Assembly: GCA_905250125.1 (NCBI GenBank)
Contig: CAJNOL010000239.1
Span: 124,001-188,000 of the forward strand
Source of the DNA: Rotaria sordida
Taxonomy: Eukaryota; Rotifera; Eurotatoria; Philodinida; Philodinidae
DNA: 64,000 nucleotides
Reading direction: 5' to 3'
Positions 1 through 13,600 of the stretch are shown piece after piece; position 1 is the first letter of the stretch; the number at the start of each line of letters is the position of its first letter. The position numbers and the translations under genes are program-made. The notes beneath the pieces were generated by a model. That model saw only the letters and a list, made by a program, of their open reading frames with translations. It did not search any database and was not told where the DNA came from.

Positions 1-437
1 GCATAAAAGAGATAAATTATCATACTCTATGCCAATGAGTCTTTACAAATTTTTTTTTAATGAATTCAATGACAATGAATTGTTAATAGAAATATGATAT
101 GTTAGATACAATAGTATGTTTATGAAAAATTAACTTAAATTGACAATATAAAGAATTTGAATTAACATTTTTTTTTTTTTTTACAAGATATAATTGGAAT
201 TTCTATAGAATTATATTATTTTTGTAATAAATGATAAATCGCATTCGAAAAAATTTTCAAACAAACTTTGAGTTCGTTTCGAATGGAAAGAAAATTGATT
301 TATGAATAATTAATTTTAGTTCCATTATGACAATTCTGAAAATTGCTAGTCATCTAGTCTATTTCATAATTCATTAGAATATTTATTCTTTTTTTGTTTT
401 CTTGAGTGTAATCATGAAGTAAAAAAAAAAAAAGTAT

Positions 438-3400
438 CTAACATAATGAAAATTGTTTTTTTGGAAAATTCAAAAAAGAAAAAAATTTGTTTCTCATACG
501 TGATGTATTTGATCCATTTTGTCCTCCTTTTCTCAATAGATCAATAATCATTGAAATTTCTTCGATAGAAGATGATTTATTTAATAATTGAATAATTTCT
601 TCATCAGATATAGTCGTTGAAAGAAATGTTTGTAAGTATTCATAATCTTTTTGTAGAAAAATTATCATTTCATCACTTAAAAGAAATCAAAATAGAAAAT
701 ATACTTTTGTTTTTTTAATAAATAATAAAATCTTTTACGAAAAATGATATTTTCTTTCACGTAATATTGATGTCCATCCTTCGATAAATGATGAAAATAT
801 TTGTTCATAAATATCAAATTTTTTTTCAATATTTAAACATTCACATTGACTTAAAATTGGTTTAAGAATTTTATCACATGCTATAACCATATATAATCTC
901 TGTTGATTAACTAAAAGAAAAAAAACAAAAAATATTTGTTTATTTTTTCAATTTAAAATTTATTTTTGATTAAATTATTACTTGTTCGCATTTCATTTGT
1001 TGTTGGTGGTAATGTTATATCAAAATGATTTGTTGTATTTATTTTGATACGTCGATATAATTTTGACATTGTTTCATTTACAATTGTCTATTGACAAAAA
1101 AAAAAAAACATTGAATAAAGTTTAAGTTTTGTGATTTAAACATACTTCACATGATGAATGTAATTTATTAACTAAATTTATTGTTTGTTCACAATTTTGT
1201 AATTGTCTTAGACTATCTATTAAACTCTTAATAGTTATCGATAATTGCTAAATAAAAACAAAATACTTTAAAATTAAAATAAGAACAAAAAAAAAATTAA
1301 ATACAAACTATTTGATCACTTTTACAAATGACTAATGTTCGTTCAAGTGAATTTCCATTAATAAATGTATCAGCATGTTGATTAAGCCATGTAATTAATA
1401 ATTGAAATGTTCCTTCGATTTGTTTCATTAAATGATTTATATTCGAAGAAATTATATTTGTAAGAAACGACTAAATTCAATAGAATAAAAATTTTCAAAT
1501 TAATTAAATCAAATTTTTAGTTTTTTTTTTTTTTTTTTTTTTATCGTACAGTTAAATATGATGATCGTTCAGAAAGAATTTTCATATATTGTAAAACTGA
1601 TGTAATTCGTATAAGACGAAGAAACATTTGATTAAGATTATGACCAACAATACTTAAATGAATATTATGAAACAAACAAATTGTTCCCCAACGATTTGTA
1701 ATGATTGTATTTATAAGAGTTTTACTAAAGACTAAAAAAAAAACCGAAATTGTATAATGAAATTATTCATTAGAATTTAGATCGAATACGTCAATATCTA
1801 TTTATTTATTATGAGATAACAACAGCGGAAATGATTAGAATCTAGCGCAGTTACATTCAAGACATGTCATAGAATAAATTTCTCATTCATTATCAAAAGA
1901 GTTGATGAGTATATATTAAATACAAAAAAGAACTTCCTTACTGACAGGAATGAGTCGATAACTCAAGAGATTGGTTGGAAGATTTTTGTTAAAGTTGACT
2001 AGATTTACGAGGGGGAAAGATCGAATGCTTTTCTAAGAATTGTTGGGCACAAAAAAAAACCCATAAAACGCTGGAAAAAAAATCATTCCAGATTGAGAAG
2101 GTCTACTCTTCCCTCCCACTTGCTCGGCACATTAGTGGTTACGGATTCTTTTATTAATGTTATGAAGACTTTCTCTCATTAAGTATCACACATACATTAT
2201 AATCTAATGATTGACATTATTCTCTAAATAAATTTATAACTCTTACATAAATCCCAATCTCGATTAAAAGCTTGAATTGTTAATAAACATAAACACCATT
2301 GTACAATTAAAATAAATTCATATTTTAAATTCATATCCGAACATTTAAAATGCATAATTAATGTCCAAAATATTTCACTTGACCATGGATTTATTGTATG
2401 TATAGTTAAATTTTTATTCGACCATATTGAAATAATATTCATAAAAAATTCTCGTTCAATATTTATCCAATCATATTTATTATCTAAATTTTCTTTTTCT
2501 ATTAAATATATATATATATATTTTACTTTTTAATTAAATAAAATTCTTACTTAAATCATTTTCAATTTGTTCAAAATCATTAAAATCAAATTGAAATGAT
2601 GATGTTAATTGAGAATGTGTTAATATTGTTGTATGTATATTTATTTTATCTAATTGTAATAATGATTCTGAATGATGATAATTATCATTATAATTTTTTA
2701 TTCTATTATAATTATCAATATTTATTGTTATAGGTAAAATACTAAAAAGAAAACTCGATGGTATTATACAATCATTATTATTATTATTATTATTATTATC
2801 TTCATTATGATTATTTAATAATGAATTATATGATGATAAAAATAATTGTGAAGTTTGATCAATAAGTGATGATGCAATTTGAGTTGATAATGATGATGAT
2901 GATATATAATTTAAATAATTTGATGGAAGATAACATCGAAGTTCTTTTTCAAAATTATATATATCTGAATTAATTGTTGATAAATTATGAAGATAATTAA
3001 GTATTTTAAGAATATTTTGATAAATTAAATCAAAATGTTCATCAAGATAAAAATAATCATCAATAGCATATTCAATAAATAAATATTGATAAGTATTTAT
3101 ACAATTAATAAGATCCGAACAATTTGAAACAATTGATATTATTTGATCATATTCAATAGACATATCTGAGGTATATGATGATAAAAAATTAATAAATTTA
3201 TTTAAATGTTGTGTAACAAATGAAAATGTATCAAATGAAATAGTTGTTAAACATGGAATGGAAGACTGAATTGATGATATATTCATAGGATTTGTTGAAT
3301 CTAAACAAAAAAATTATATAATGATATCAATAGAGATATAGATAAATTTAAAATAGTAGTGATCAAAACTCATTTTCTGAGCCTTAATTTTCATAAATAT

Positions 3401-4412
3401 TTTCTTTAATAAACTATCTTTGAATCTTTTAAAAATTTTGTCATTTTGAAAGTTTGATTAGTCATAACAGAAATTATTCATTGGAATTTTATAATTTACT
3501 TTTGTCTGTTTATTTTTTTTCTGATGCTAAAAAACTAATTATATGTTTTTAATAGATATTTAGTAGAGTATGTGGATAATCTTATAGTTGATAGAACTCA
3601 ATGAATTATCATTGTTGTTAATCAACAATCTATACACTTTTACTTAAGAACTCGAAAAATTAAAATATTATTGGCTCTTACAAGAGGATCGTCCGAAATA
3701 ATTCATTCGTACAATAACTTGGACTTAGGATATGTGCTACTACTTCTATGTTATGGTTCTAGTCTCTGAAATTTTTCTCGTAACGATGTTCTTTCAAAAA
3801 AAATTTGATTTAAAATTTTGTCAATAAATAGATTGAATTAAAACTATATTATCATAAGTTCAAATTATTGCAAGAATATTCTCATCTCAAATAGAAATAA
3901 ATTAAATCAATTTTGACCAATAAAACTTATCACTTTTTTCATTCAACACAAAGATTTTTATTGTTTTATCATTTTCTATGCTTTGATAAATATTGAACAA
4001 CAGAAAACAACTAATCTCGAATAAAATAGTTTACTAGTGACAGATACATGGCTTGTATGTAGAGTTCGTCGGGTCCGAAAATTTTGAATTCAACAGACTC
4101 TACTTATGTGTCAGACAGAATATCTACATATATTGTCTTTAATACATTCTCTGAATCTCTTCAATTCTTTGCACTGACTCAATAGTTATGTATAATTTTT
4201 CTATTTTTTTTCTTCTGAATAAATAAGTCAAATAGAAAACATACCGATCCTAAAACTATTCACTTCAAGAAATTTCTTTCGTAGAAACAGAATAATAAAA
4301 CTATACATTCTTTTTTTTTCCATTTCGATACACAATATATTCTCGACTTACTATGACAACGATCAATAAAATCCATTATTTCCGCTTGGACATTTGCATA
4401 AAAATTATTCAT
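438..4412 (-). CDS. Unassigned helical protein, possibly CCDC142-like (674 aa, 9 exons)
   Basis: Function not firmly recognised. Nine exons read on the minus strand join in phase: 4412-4352, 3300-2551, 2498-2247, 1731-1550, 1470-1309, 1247-1146, 1087-982, 910-739 and 675-438, giving 2,025 nt. All introns are GT-AG. The protein is almost entirely predicted helix with an Asn-rich low-complexity stretch in exon 2, no signal peptide and no membrane segment. The last two exons carry the pattern W-x(2)-IL-x(4)-Y-x-FS followed by a helix with a KDYEYL motif. That resembles the C-terminal part of CCDC142 and of some vesicle-tethering subunits; this is recalled family resemblance, not a search result. 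Start chosen because the ATG directly follows an acceptor-like TTTTAG/ATA. It lies 261 bp downstream of the MAP3K4-like stop and may be the last gene of an operon. The 0.94 kb first intron holds nothing I recognise. Confidence 0.6.
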
Positions 4413-4673
4413 TATCTAAAAGATTGAATGCAATATAAGAGAAAAAGGGATTAACAATAAAAATGTCGTGTTTTTGCTTCTTTATCGTCGTCAACAGAAA
4501 ACAACGATCTATTTACATTACGAAAGAACGAGAAAAAAAAAAAAGGAATAAAAAAATATTATTACTCCGTAACTAATTAAAAAACAAAAATTTACATCAC
4601 CAAAAATAAATAATACATTGGCAAAAAAAAACAAAAAAAAAGAAAGACACAAAATCCACTGACGTCATTTCTA

Positions 4674-7600
4674 TTATTCTTTTACAAAAGGATGTTCAAG
4701 TAATTCTTGTGATGATGGTCGTCGATTAGGATCATGTTGAAAACATTGTTCAAGAAAATGAATACATTCATTTGATAAATTTAAATCAGTTGGAATTGAT
4801 GGATGTACACCATCAGCAATCCAATTAAGAACTTTAAAATAATAAACACTTGATACTGTTGTTGGATTACTCCATGGTATACGACCAGTTAACATATGTA
4901 TTATTGTACAACCTAATGACCATATATCAGATTTCATTGTTGTTTCATTTTGTGTTATCATTTCAGGTGCATAACAAACAATTGATTCACGTTTATGTAC
5001 AATAGCTTCCATATCAAGTAATGATGGTTGTTTTTTCATAAATTTAAAATCATAAACAAAATTAATATCACCTAATTTAATTGATTGTTTTGTTAAATCT
5101 TTTAAAAATATATTAACATTACGTATATCTCGATGAATTATTTCTTTTTCATGTAAACGTGATAAAGCAGATAATAATTGACGTAAATAACGTTGAACAA
5201 GAGATTCTTTAAAAAAAACAAAACCAATTGATGTTTGAACAATATCTTTATCAATAAATGACGTATCTATTATTGAACTAACAGATGTTATTGATGTACG
5301 ACGCATATCTATATGTGATATTGATGGACGATGGTGATCAATTTGTGATGATGATGATGATGATAATAATGTACCAAGTAAAAGTTGAGCTATTGTACCA
5401 TAACTACAATATTCCATAAAAAATAATATATGATCATGTTCAAGTGCAATTCCATGATATTTAATTAAATTTTCATGATCAATATGTATAAGTGGCATAA
5501 GTTGTTCAAGAACTTTAGCAATTGCTTGAGCATCATTATGTTGAATTTTATATTGTTTATAACAGAGAATTTCTTTTTTACCAACTCTATCTACTGTACA
5601 TTTGTAAGCTATAAATAAAATAGAGAAAAAATAAATAAATAACTTTTGTTTAAAATTTATTAAAAATAAAATATGAAATATGATTGAGTTTAGAGAATGA
5701 ACTATGAGATAATTTATCTACTTTTCTTGAATTATTTTTACTATTATATTGAATATTTGATATTTAGTATGATGTATATATGAAAAATTGAATTATATAA
5801 TTTTAACCTGATACTTTCTCTACAGATAGATCACAGAATTATTAGAAATTTCAAAAGAATATTTTCGTTTCGAAATAAAAATATTAAATCTATATTTATT
5901 TTTCTCGATATATCTTTCAACAGATCGAATATTCAATAGAATAACTCTATCTCAAGACAGATAAAGCACCAGAAAGAATCCTGTGAAGATTCTTCTGATC
6001 TTATTAATGTTGATAAATTGATTTATATCCAATTCAAAGCAATCTATCACACATACACTAGAAAATATTCATTCATAAGCCATAAATCTTATTCATGTAT
6101 GGCATGTTTATACATTATCAAACTTAGAGCATGACAAAAGATTATCATAGGTAGTAGAAAGATATAATACAGTCAATAATCATAGATTTTTATAAATGTT
6201 AATCTTCTTTTTGAAATTAAGTCAAAACTCATGATTCATCCTATTTACACAACACATATCACGATGAATGAGTCATATGGCATCAAAAGAAAAAACCTAT
6301 AACTTAGCTAGTAGCATTTACTAATATATAAATCTCGAAGTTCAAGACTACGATTAATAATGTAATTTATAAGATTCACTATTGAACAAAATTCTTAGAA
6401 TCTTATATAAAATCGATGAAAATGTGATTTGTTCACAAATACATATGCGCTTTTAGCTCAGTGGCTAGAGTGTCTCCCTCCGGAGGAGAAAGTCGTCAAA
6501 ATTTATTCAAAAATTAAATAATCATAAAAGAAAAACAAAATTTTTCGTTTTAATAAATTTACACTTAATAACATTTGAATAATCATACAGTTCGAATCTG
6601 GCAAGGCGCGAAAAATGACGTCATTTTTATATAGTCTTACAAAAATAAATCAATCTTACTTGTTGCATATTGTCCACGTGAAAGAAGATTTAATTTATGA
6701 AAATTTCTTATTTTTAAATATGCTAAATCTTCGTCCATTTTTTTCGATAAAGTTGATGTTTTATAAACACTTTTGATTTTTCCAATAAGACCTTCATCAA
6801 TACGTCGTCTATCAATATGTTTATCCAGACGATCAATTTGTTCAATTCTATTTAATTGTAATTTTTTTTTCTGTCTATTATCATAACCATGTTTAGTTAC
6901 TGATGAATATCGAAATATTTTTGATAGTCTATTATCTTGATTAAGATTATTATTATTATTATTACTATTATTTGAATTATTTAAATAGTTAATTGTTTGT
7001 ATCATATTATTATAAAATTCTGAAAATAAATCATTATCAATATGATTTGTAAAATGTAATGAACATGCATAACGAAGAAAATGTATTCCAGGTAATAACC
7101 ACATTGGTATTGTTATTGGATATTTTGATGTTCGTGTAGAATTTTTTTTTCGAACAAAATTTAACCAAATATTTGCAAATTTTAATTGATTTTCTGCTTG
7201 AGTTTTTAATGTATTATATTCACATTGTGTTGCATAAAAACTCATTTCACGAATAACATCCATTCCAAATGCAAAAGCACGTTCTTCAGTATTCTAAAGA
7301 CAAAAAACAAAAAGATTGTAAGAAAATCTTTTCTATCAAAGGAGAAAAAAAAAAGAAGTTTAATACTCATATTACAACAAAAAAATAAAATAAAATAGGA
7401 AAGAAATTATAATTATCTATTGAGAAAATATCAAATTTGATGTCATTCATATATTCTATATACGTAAATAATAACCTAGAAATGTTGATGGTTATACATT
7501 TTTTTTTAATAATGCTTCCAGTAAAAAACAGATACTTTGTACGAGAAGAAAAAAAAGTTCATTTCTACAAATCATAGTCTTTTCGTTTGACTGATTTAGA

Positions 7601-10600
7601 AGAGAAAAGAAAACAAGTTTGTGAAACATTATCAGAAAACTTCTTATCTTATTTCAATTTAAAGACACACACAAAGAAAAAGAAGATAATCTCACAGTAA
7701 CATGATACCTATAGAGTGTTTTAGAAGCCTGGCGAGATTAAAAAAAAAAACATGAATAGCTCTTGAGTAGTTCAAGTGATGTGCATGAATTTTCTATAAC
7801 TTCGTTTTGATGTTGCTTTAAGTTTTATTTAACATAGTTCAGATCAAATGCTACAGTGATAACAGAAGAAAAGGTCAATACAATTCATGTTAAGTGTATC
7901 GACAGGATACTCATTGCACTTAGCATCCTCTCGAATTCTTCGTATGATAACATATGAAAAACAATATCTGCAAGATGATTATTAAAGATCAGATGGTATT
8001 AACCAAGATAATGTATTATTTTCTAAAAAAATTACGAGTTTCATTTCAGTATGAGTATTTTGAATAACGAGCATAAATAAAATTCTGTGAAAAAAAAACC
8101 TTTAAAGAAAGTTGAGTAAAATGATAGAAAGCTCTCGCATATGGCTTGAGTTATTCACGGACTTTCGAAACACTCTGTGACTTTCAAGAGATTTTCTTTC
8201 AAATGAAATCAATAAAGACAACATAACTAATCTCTCTTTTTTTTTCAAAATTTCGTAACTATGATATTTTATTGTGTTTAATAAATGTTTTTCTTTCTGC
8301 ATAAACAACAAAAACAAAATATATTGAAACTTCGAAAACATAAAGAATGAATTAAATTTTGCTATAATTTATAAAAGTTTATTTTTAATAAAATTAATAA
8401 AAACAATAGTAAAATAAAACTTAGAACACATGAGTAATACTTATACGTTCGGTATTTTTTTTTTTGAAATTTCTTTTCATTATTTCAAAAGATGTTTATA
8501 TTGATTTTCGAAATGATTAAAATTTTTTGAAATAAAATAATATATATATATTTGTGTAATTTTGTAATACTTACAACATAATCTCTTGTATTAATTTTTT
8601 TAATGATTTTTTCAAAAATTTCTATATTACTTGCAATACAATTACTTAAATTTAACATTGAATAAGCTAAATTTCTCATAGCATTATCAATTTTTTCAAA
8701 ACATGAACGTCTTTGTAATAATTGTCCTGTTCGTGTATCAAAACTATATAAATCATTTTGTTGAACATTAATTTTTGATAAACATTCTTTAAATGATTCT
8801 TGAAAATTTTCAAGATTATTTGTTTCTTGTGTAAGAAGAAATATTGCTGTCGTTTTCCAATTAGTATGTAATGGTAATATAGATGTTAAATTTTTATTTT
8901 CAGGTATTAAATGTGTTACACCACGCCATTCAGATTCAAGTTCAATTCTTGTTGGTACACAAAGAATATAAACTAATGGTGAAGAATTTTCAAATATTGA
9001 AATTGATGGTTGTTGAAATGATGTAGGAGATTGTGGTTGTTGTTGTTGTTGTTGTTGTTGTTGTGATGTTGATTGATCATCATTTAATTCTGTAGATAAA
9101 TTATTATTTGTATGAATTCGAAATGAAGATGATAATGTTCGTATAATTTGAATTTTAGTTGATTTATCTTTAAAATATTTTGCTGGAGCAAAGAGAAGAC
9201 ATTTAGATAAAGGAGAACCATCTTTATCGATTTGATTAATTCCATAATGATGATGATTTTCAGAAGCTATAATATAGAAAAAATAAATAAATATATTTTC
9301 TAACTATCTAATTAAGAAGATTGTTTAATGTGAAAAAAAAATTCGTTTGATTATAATGTAAAAGATATTGAAGCTGGACTTTTTTTTTGAATTTCAGTAA
9401 GTTTTTAAATAACTTGCTCTTGTCAATGTTGATCTTATAATATATATTGCAATGTGTAGGAAGAAGATATAAAAGACAAATGTTCTAATCTCTTAATCAT
9501 CTTTTCAATATTAATTATGTTAGACAGAAATTTTTGTTACCATCTTCAGTAAAACCTTTCTTATATGAACATCTCATTATATTGAGTAGTCGATAGTCTT
9601 CTTAAATGAATTGTATTCTCTCAAATATGAGCAACACATATTCTCTGTCACTCATGTTTCGGAATGAGAAGAAGGTAATGTTATTGTGTTATGATAAACA
9701 AACATGAAACACATAGGAAACAATATTAAAAACAACAACAACAACAACAACAACTGTATTTAGTGTAATATTTCATCTTTTTTGTGTCAATAACATGTGA
9801 CATTAGACTATGTCAATAGGTGTTAATTTACCTCTAATTAAAAAAAGTTGAATTAATTAATTATTGGAAAAAAGAAAAAGATCATTGTGTTATACTGACA
9901 ACTGTTTGCAACTAAATCCTAAAGAAACTAAAAATCTTCGAATAATGAACATCTCCATAAAGTGAACATTTTCGATTGATTCCAATAGTGCCTATATTAG
10001 AGAAATTTTATTGTATATGATAGAAAATTCAACTCATTCATTGTAGACTTCACGTGTATTTATAACAACAATGATATGACAAAAAATTGATATCGAATGT
10101 TTATTATTTCAATTAAGAAATATTCCATTTAGATTAAGGAGGCTACTCCCCTCCTCTCAAAAAAGTTAGTCTTCGTCAGAATGGTCAAGATTGAGATAAA
10201 TACATCAAGAGATAGCCTGTCATTTGCTCTTTCATAAACAATAAAAAATTTTCGTCAATACCTCTGTTTTTCCGAAAAATGTTCAAGATTTTTGACAACC
10301 CCTATTCGAAAATCTTTTTCGTTTTTTCTCAAAATGGTGGTCGGACGACTCATCTTCAGTGAAAGTCAACCATAACCCGATATAAAGTCGAATAGTTTTT
10401 TTTTGTTTGAAAGAGCATCAAAAACTGCAGTGTCTATGAGAGACCTTTTTTTGATAAAGCTTTGTTATTATTCTATTGATAAGCAACTTTATAATATGAG
10501 CGCCATTTTTTTGAGAGGTTTTTCAGTGATTGAACTTGTTAGACCTTTTTTCCTCGAGAAACATAAGAGTAAAATAAAAAGGCCCCGCAAAGGCACTGCA

Positions 10601-13600
10601 TTCGGACATGCTCTTTCAAAAAAAAACAATCAAGCATATTGAATGAATACCCACAGAGAATTTTTGGAGACACGATAAGCTATTTTTCGACCCTTGCTTG
10701 GTTTGTATCTCACTTCTTCATTAGGATAGGAGGCTGAAAAGTTTACCATAGATGTCCTTTTACAACCCCAACGTATCATCAAAATTTCATGACATTTGGA
10801 TGTTCCTAGGCTGAGATCGATTTTTGAGAGACGAAGTTCCCTTAATCTATTTAAATACATTGTTATTATATTAGTAGATTCAATCAAGAAAAACATAAAG
10901 AATAGAAGAACTATTTTCCATTATTTGTAAAACTCCTTGAAAAACAAAAACTCAAGATAAATCTTCTTACCAAATTTAATTCTTTCAAATCCAGCTGCTT
11001 TAAGTATAAGTAAAAATCTTTTACAAACAGGTTTTTGTAAATAAATATTAATTGTTAATGCACAATCATCATAGATTGCTTTAGCTTCACGTAATATAGT
11101 CATTGTTAATTTTTTTTGATATTTTCTATGTATTTTCTTTTTTATATGTTCTATTTTAATTGTTTCTGGTAATAATATTGATGAATGAAATATATTAATA
11201 TATTCAGAAAAATGTTTAATAATTTTTGAATAAATATTTAAAAATTTTTCACCAAGAATTTCTTCAATATTCATCATAGTTGAATATTTTTTTAATGATA
11301 TCCATTGATCTTTTAATAATATAATACAATTATGAAATAAATTTGAATTTAATGATATTTCTATATAACGTTCAATATAAGAAAGAATTTCATGAATTGT
11401 ATCAATTATATGTTTATCAAATTGAATTAAATCATCTTCAATTAATTTTAATTCTGCTTTTTCTTTAATTCCAAAAAAACAAAAATAAAAAACAAAAGAA
11501 TTATAATTAAGAAAAAATTAAAAAATATAAAAATCTATACCAAAAGTATCTGTTATCATTAATTTAACATATTGACGTATTAATGTTGCACTATGTATTA
11601 AAATTTTACATTCATCAATTAATAAAAGAAGAGCACCTAGAAGAGAAAAGAAAATAATCACTGAATGAAATTTTTTAATATTATAATAAAGCAGCAAATC
11701 ATTTATTTAGATATTCGCATAGGATGGAAAACAATAAGTGTTTTTTTTTTGTTTAGAATGCTTAGATGAAGAAAAAAAAATATCCGAATAGAAAACTTAT
11801 TTTCGAAAAGAACTTTTTGAATGTGTGATTATTGCTTATTATGTCGTATATTTGTTCGCACTACTACGGTACTTATAAGAACCGGCGGAAGATTGCCGGT
11901 CAAAGACAACTATCGGTATACCACAATAGAGCAGCAATCAGAATTAACCAACCGTTTAAATATCAAACTAGCGACGGTTTGTATTCGATTCGAATCACAT
12001 GAGTTTGTATGATTTATAGATCTGCTACTATATATATATATACAAACATATTCGAAATTTTTGATAATATATCGTTTTTAAATTACTTGTAGTTGATGTT
12101 TGTTCCATTTTTTTATCTTGATGATATTTTTGCCATGAAATCATTAAATCTAATGGAATTTGTACAAGAAAAACATAATGTGGATAAAGTGATGGTAAAT
12201 GAAATATATCACACATATCAGAAAATCTTCCACTATCAACCCAAACATGTTTATCATAAAGACGATGACATATTGTTAAAATTTTAGCAATTAAAATATT
12301 TTCATCTGTTGGTAATTGCGTAGAAAAATTTAATGATGAATAATCAAGAAATGAACATGGATCAGGAAATAATGTTGAACCAGGTAAATGTGGATATAAT
12401 GTTGGATCAAGATAATCAAGATAATATGGTTGACGTTTAAGTATACATCTATCATAAGATAAAAGTTTTAAAACTAATGTTGGTGCTGGTACTGGTGGAA
12501 ATGTACTTGATGTTAATATTGGATTTTGATCAAAACATTTAAGTTTATTATTAACTTTATCAAAATAAATTCTTGTAGATTTGTTTGTTTGTTTATTTAC
12601 TATTTTAATCAAAAATAAAATAACATAAGACATATATATGCATATTTACAGCACTGGTCAAAAATGTAAGACCAATATATATATTTTTTTCTACAGTACC
12701 GGGCATTGAACTCGAATTCAAATAGTAGTTTCAATAGCCAATGAAGTTCTCTATCCATATCAAAACTTCATAGATGAACTATGAGAGAAAGGTTGCTGAA
12801 AAACCAAACACGGTAGCTTTCAGATTCCAGAAAAAGTATATAAAGTTACTTTTCTAAAGAATACAACATCTTGAATAAAACGAAGAGTTGCCATCCTTAA
12901 AATGTTATAAGCATCACAAAAAAAATGCATTTTTTAGCAATGCTATAATAAATTTCGCTTTTTTTTTTACATTGTTTGTGATGATTATAATATTTTAAGA
13001 GAGGATCGTAGGAAATGCGGCAACTCTTCACTTTATGCAAAAGTTTGAACTCTTTAGAAAAGTAACTTTAGATACTTTTCTGAGATTATGAAGTTTCGAT
13101 ATGGATAGAGAAACTTCATTAGCTATTGAAATTACTATTTGAATTTGAGCTCAATGTACTTGATACTATAGAAAAAAAAAATTCGTTAGTCTTATATTTT
13201 TGACTAATACTGTATGTTAACATAAGAAGAAGAATAAGATACCAAGTTTAGAAGTTTTTTGTTCTTGTAATTGTTTATTAAGAATAAAAAATTCATCGAT
13301 TAATTTATCAGGTTTAGCATCTAATAAATAATCATTTGGTATTAATTTTTTTGGAAAAAATGGAGAATTTTTAAATATATCATCAAATGTTGAAAAACTT
13401 GTTCGATGTTCTTTTCGATATGTATAACGTAAACGTTGTAATAAAGGACCATGTTTAGAACGAAATATACTTGCAACTAATTCAATTCGAGCATGTGTTA
13501 CTTGATCATCAATATATCTAAATATAGATTTTTAGTTTAAACATACTTCTTCTTTTTCTCCTTATTTGAAATAAACATTTCTAAATAACTTTATGAACTT

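Noticed and set aside
10403..10896. Overlapping plus and minus frames of 79 and 88 codons
   Set aside because: They lie inside the inverted-repeat element at 10132-10847 or its edge and show no domain or splice context; probably chance frames in a GC-richer insert.
11821..12012. 63-codon plus-strand frame in a MAP3K4-like intron
   Set aside because: GC-richer patch with small hairpins but no coding signature; possibly an old repeat fragment.
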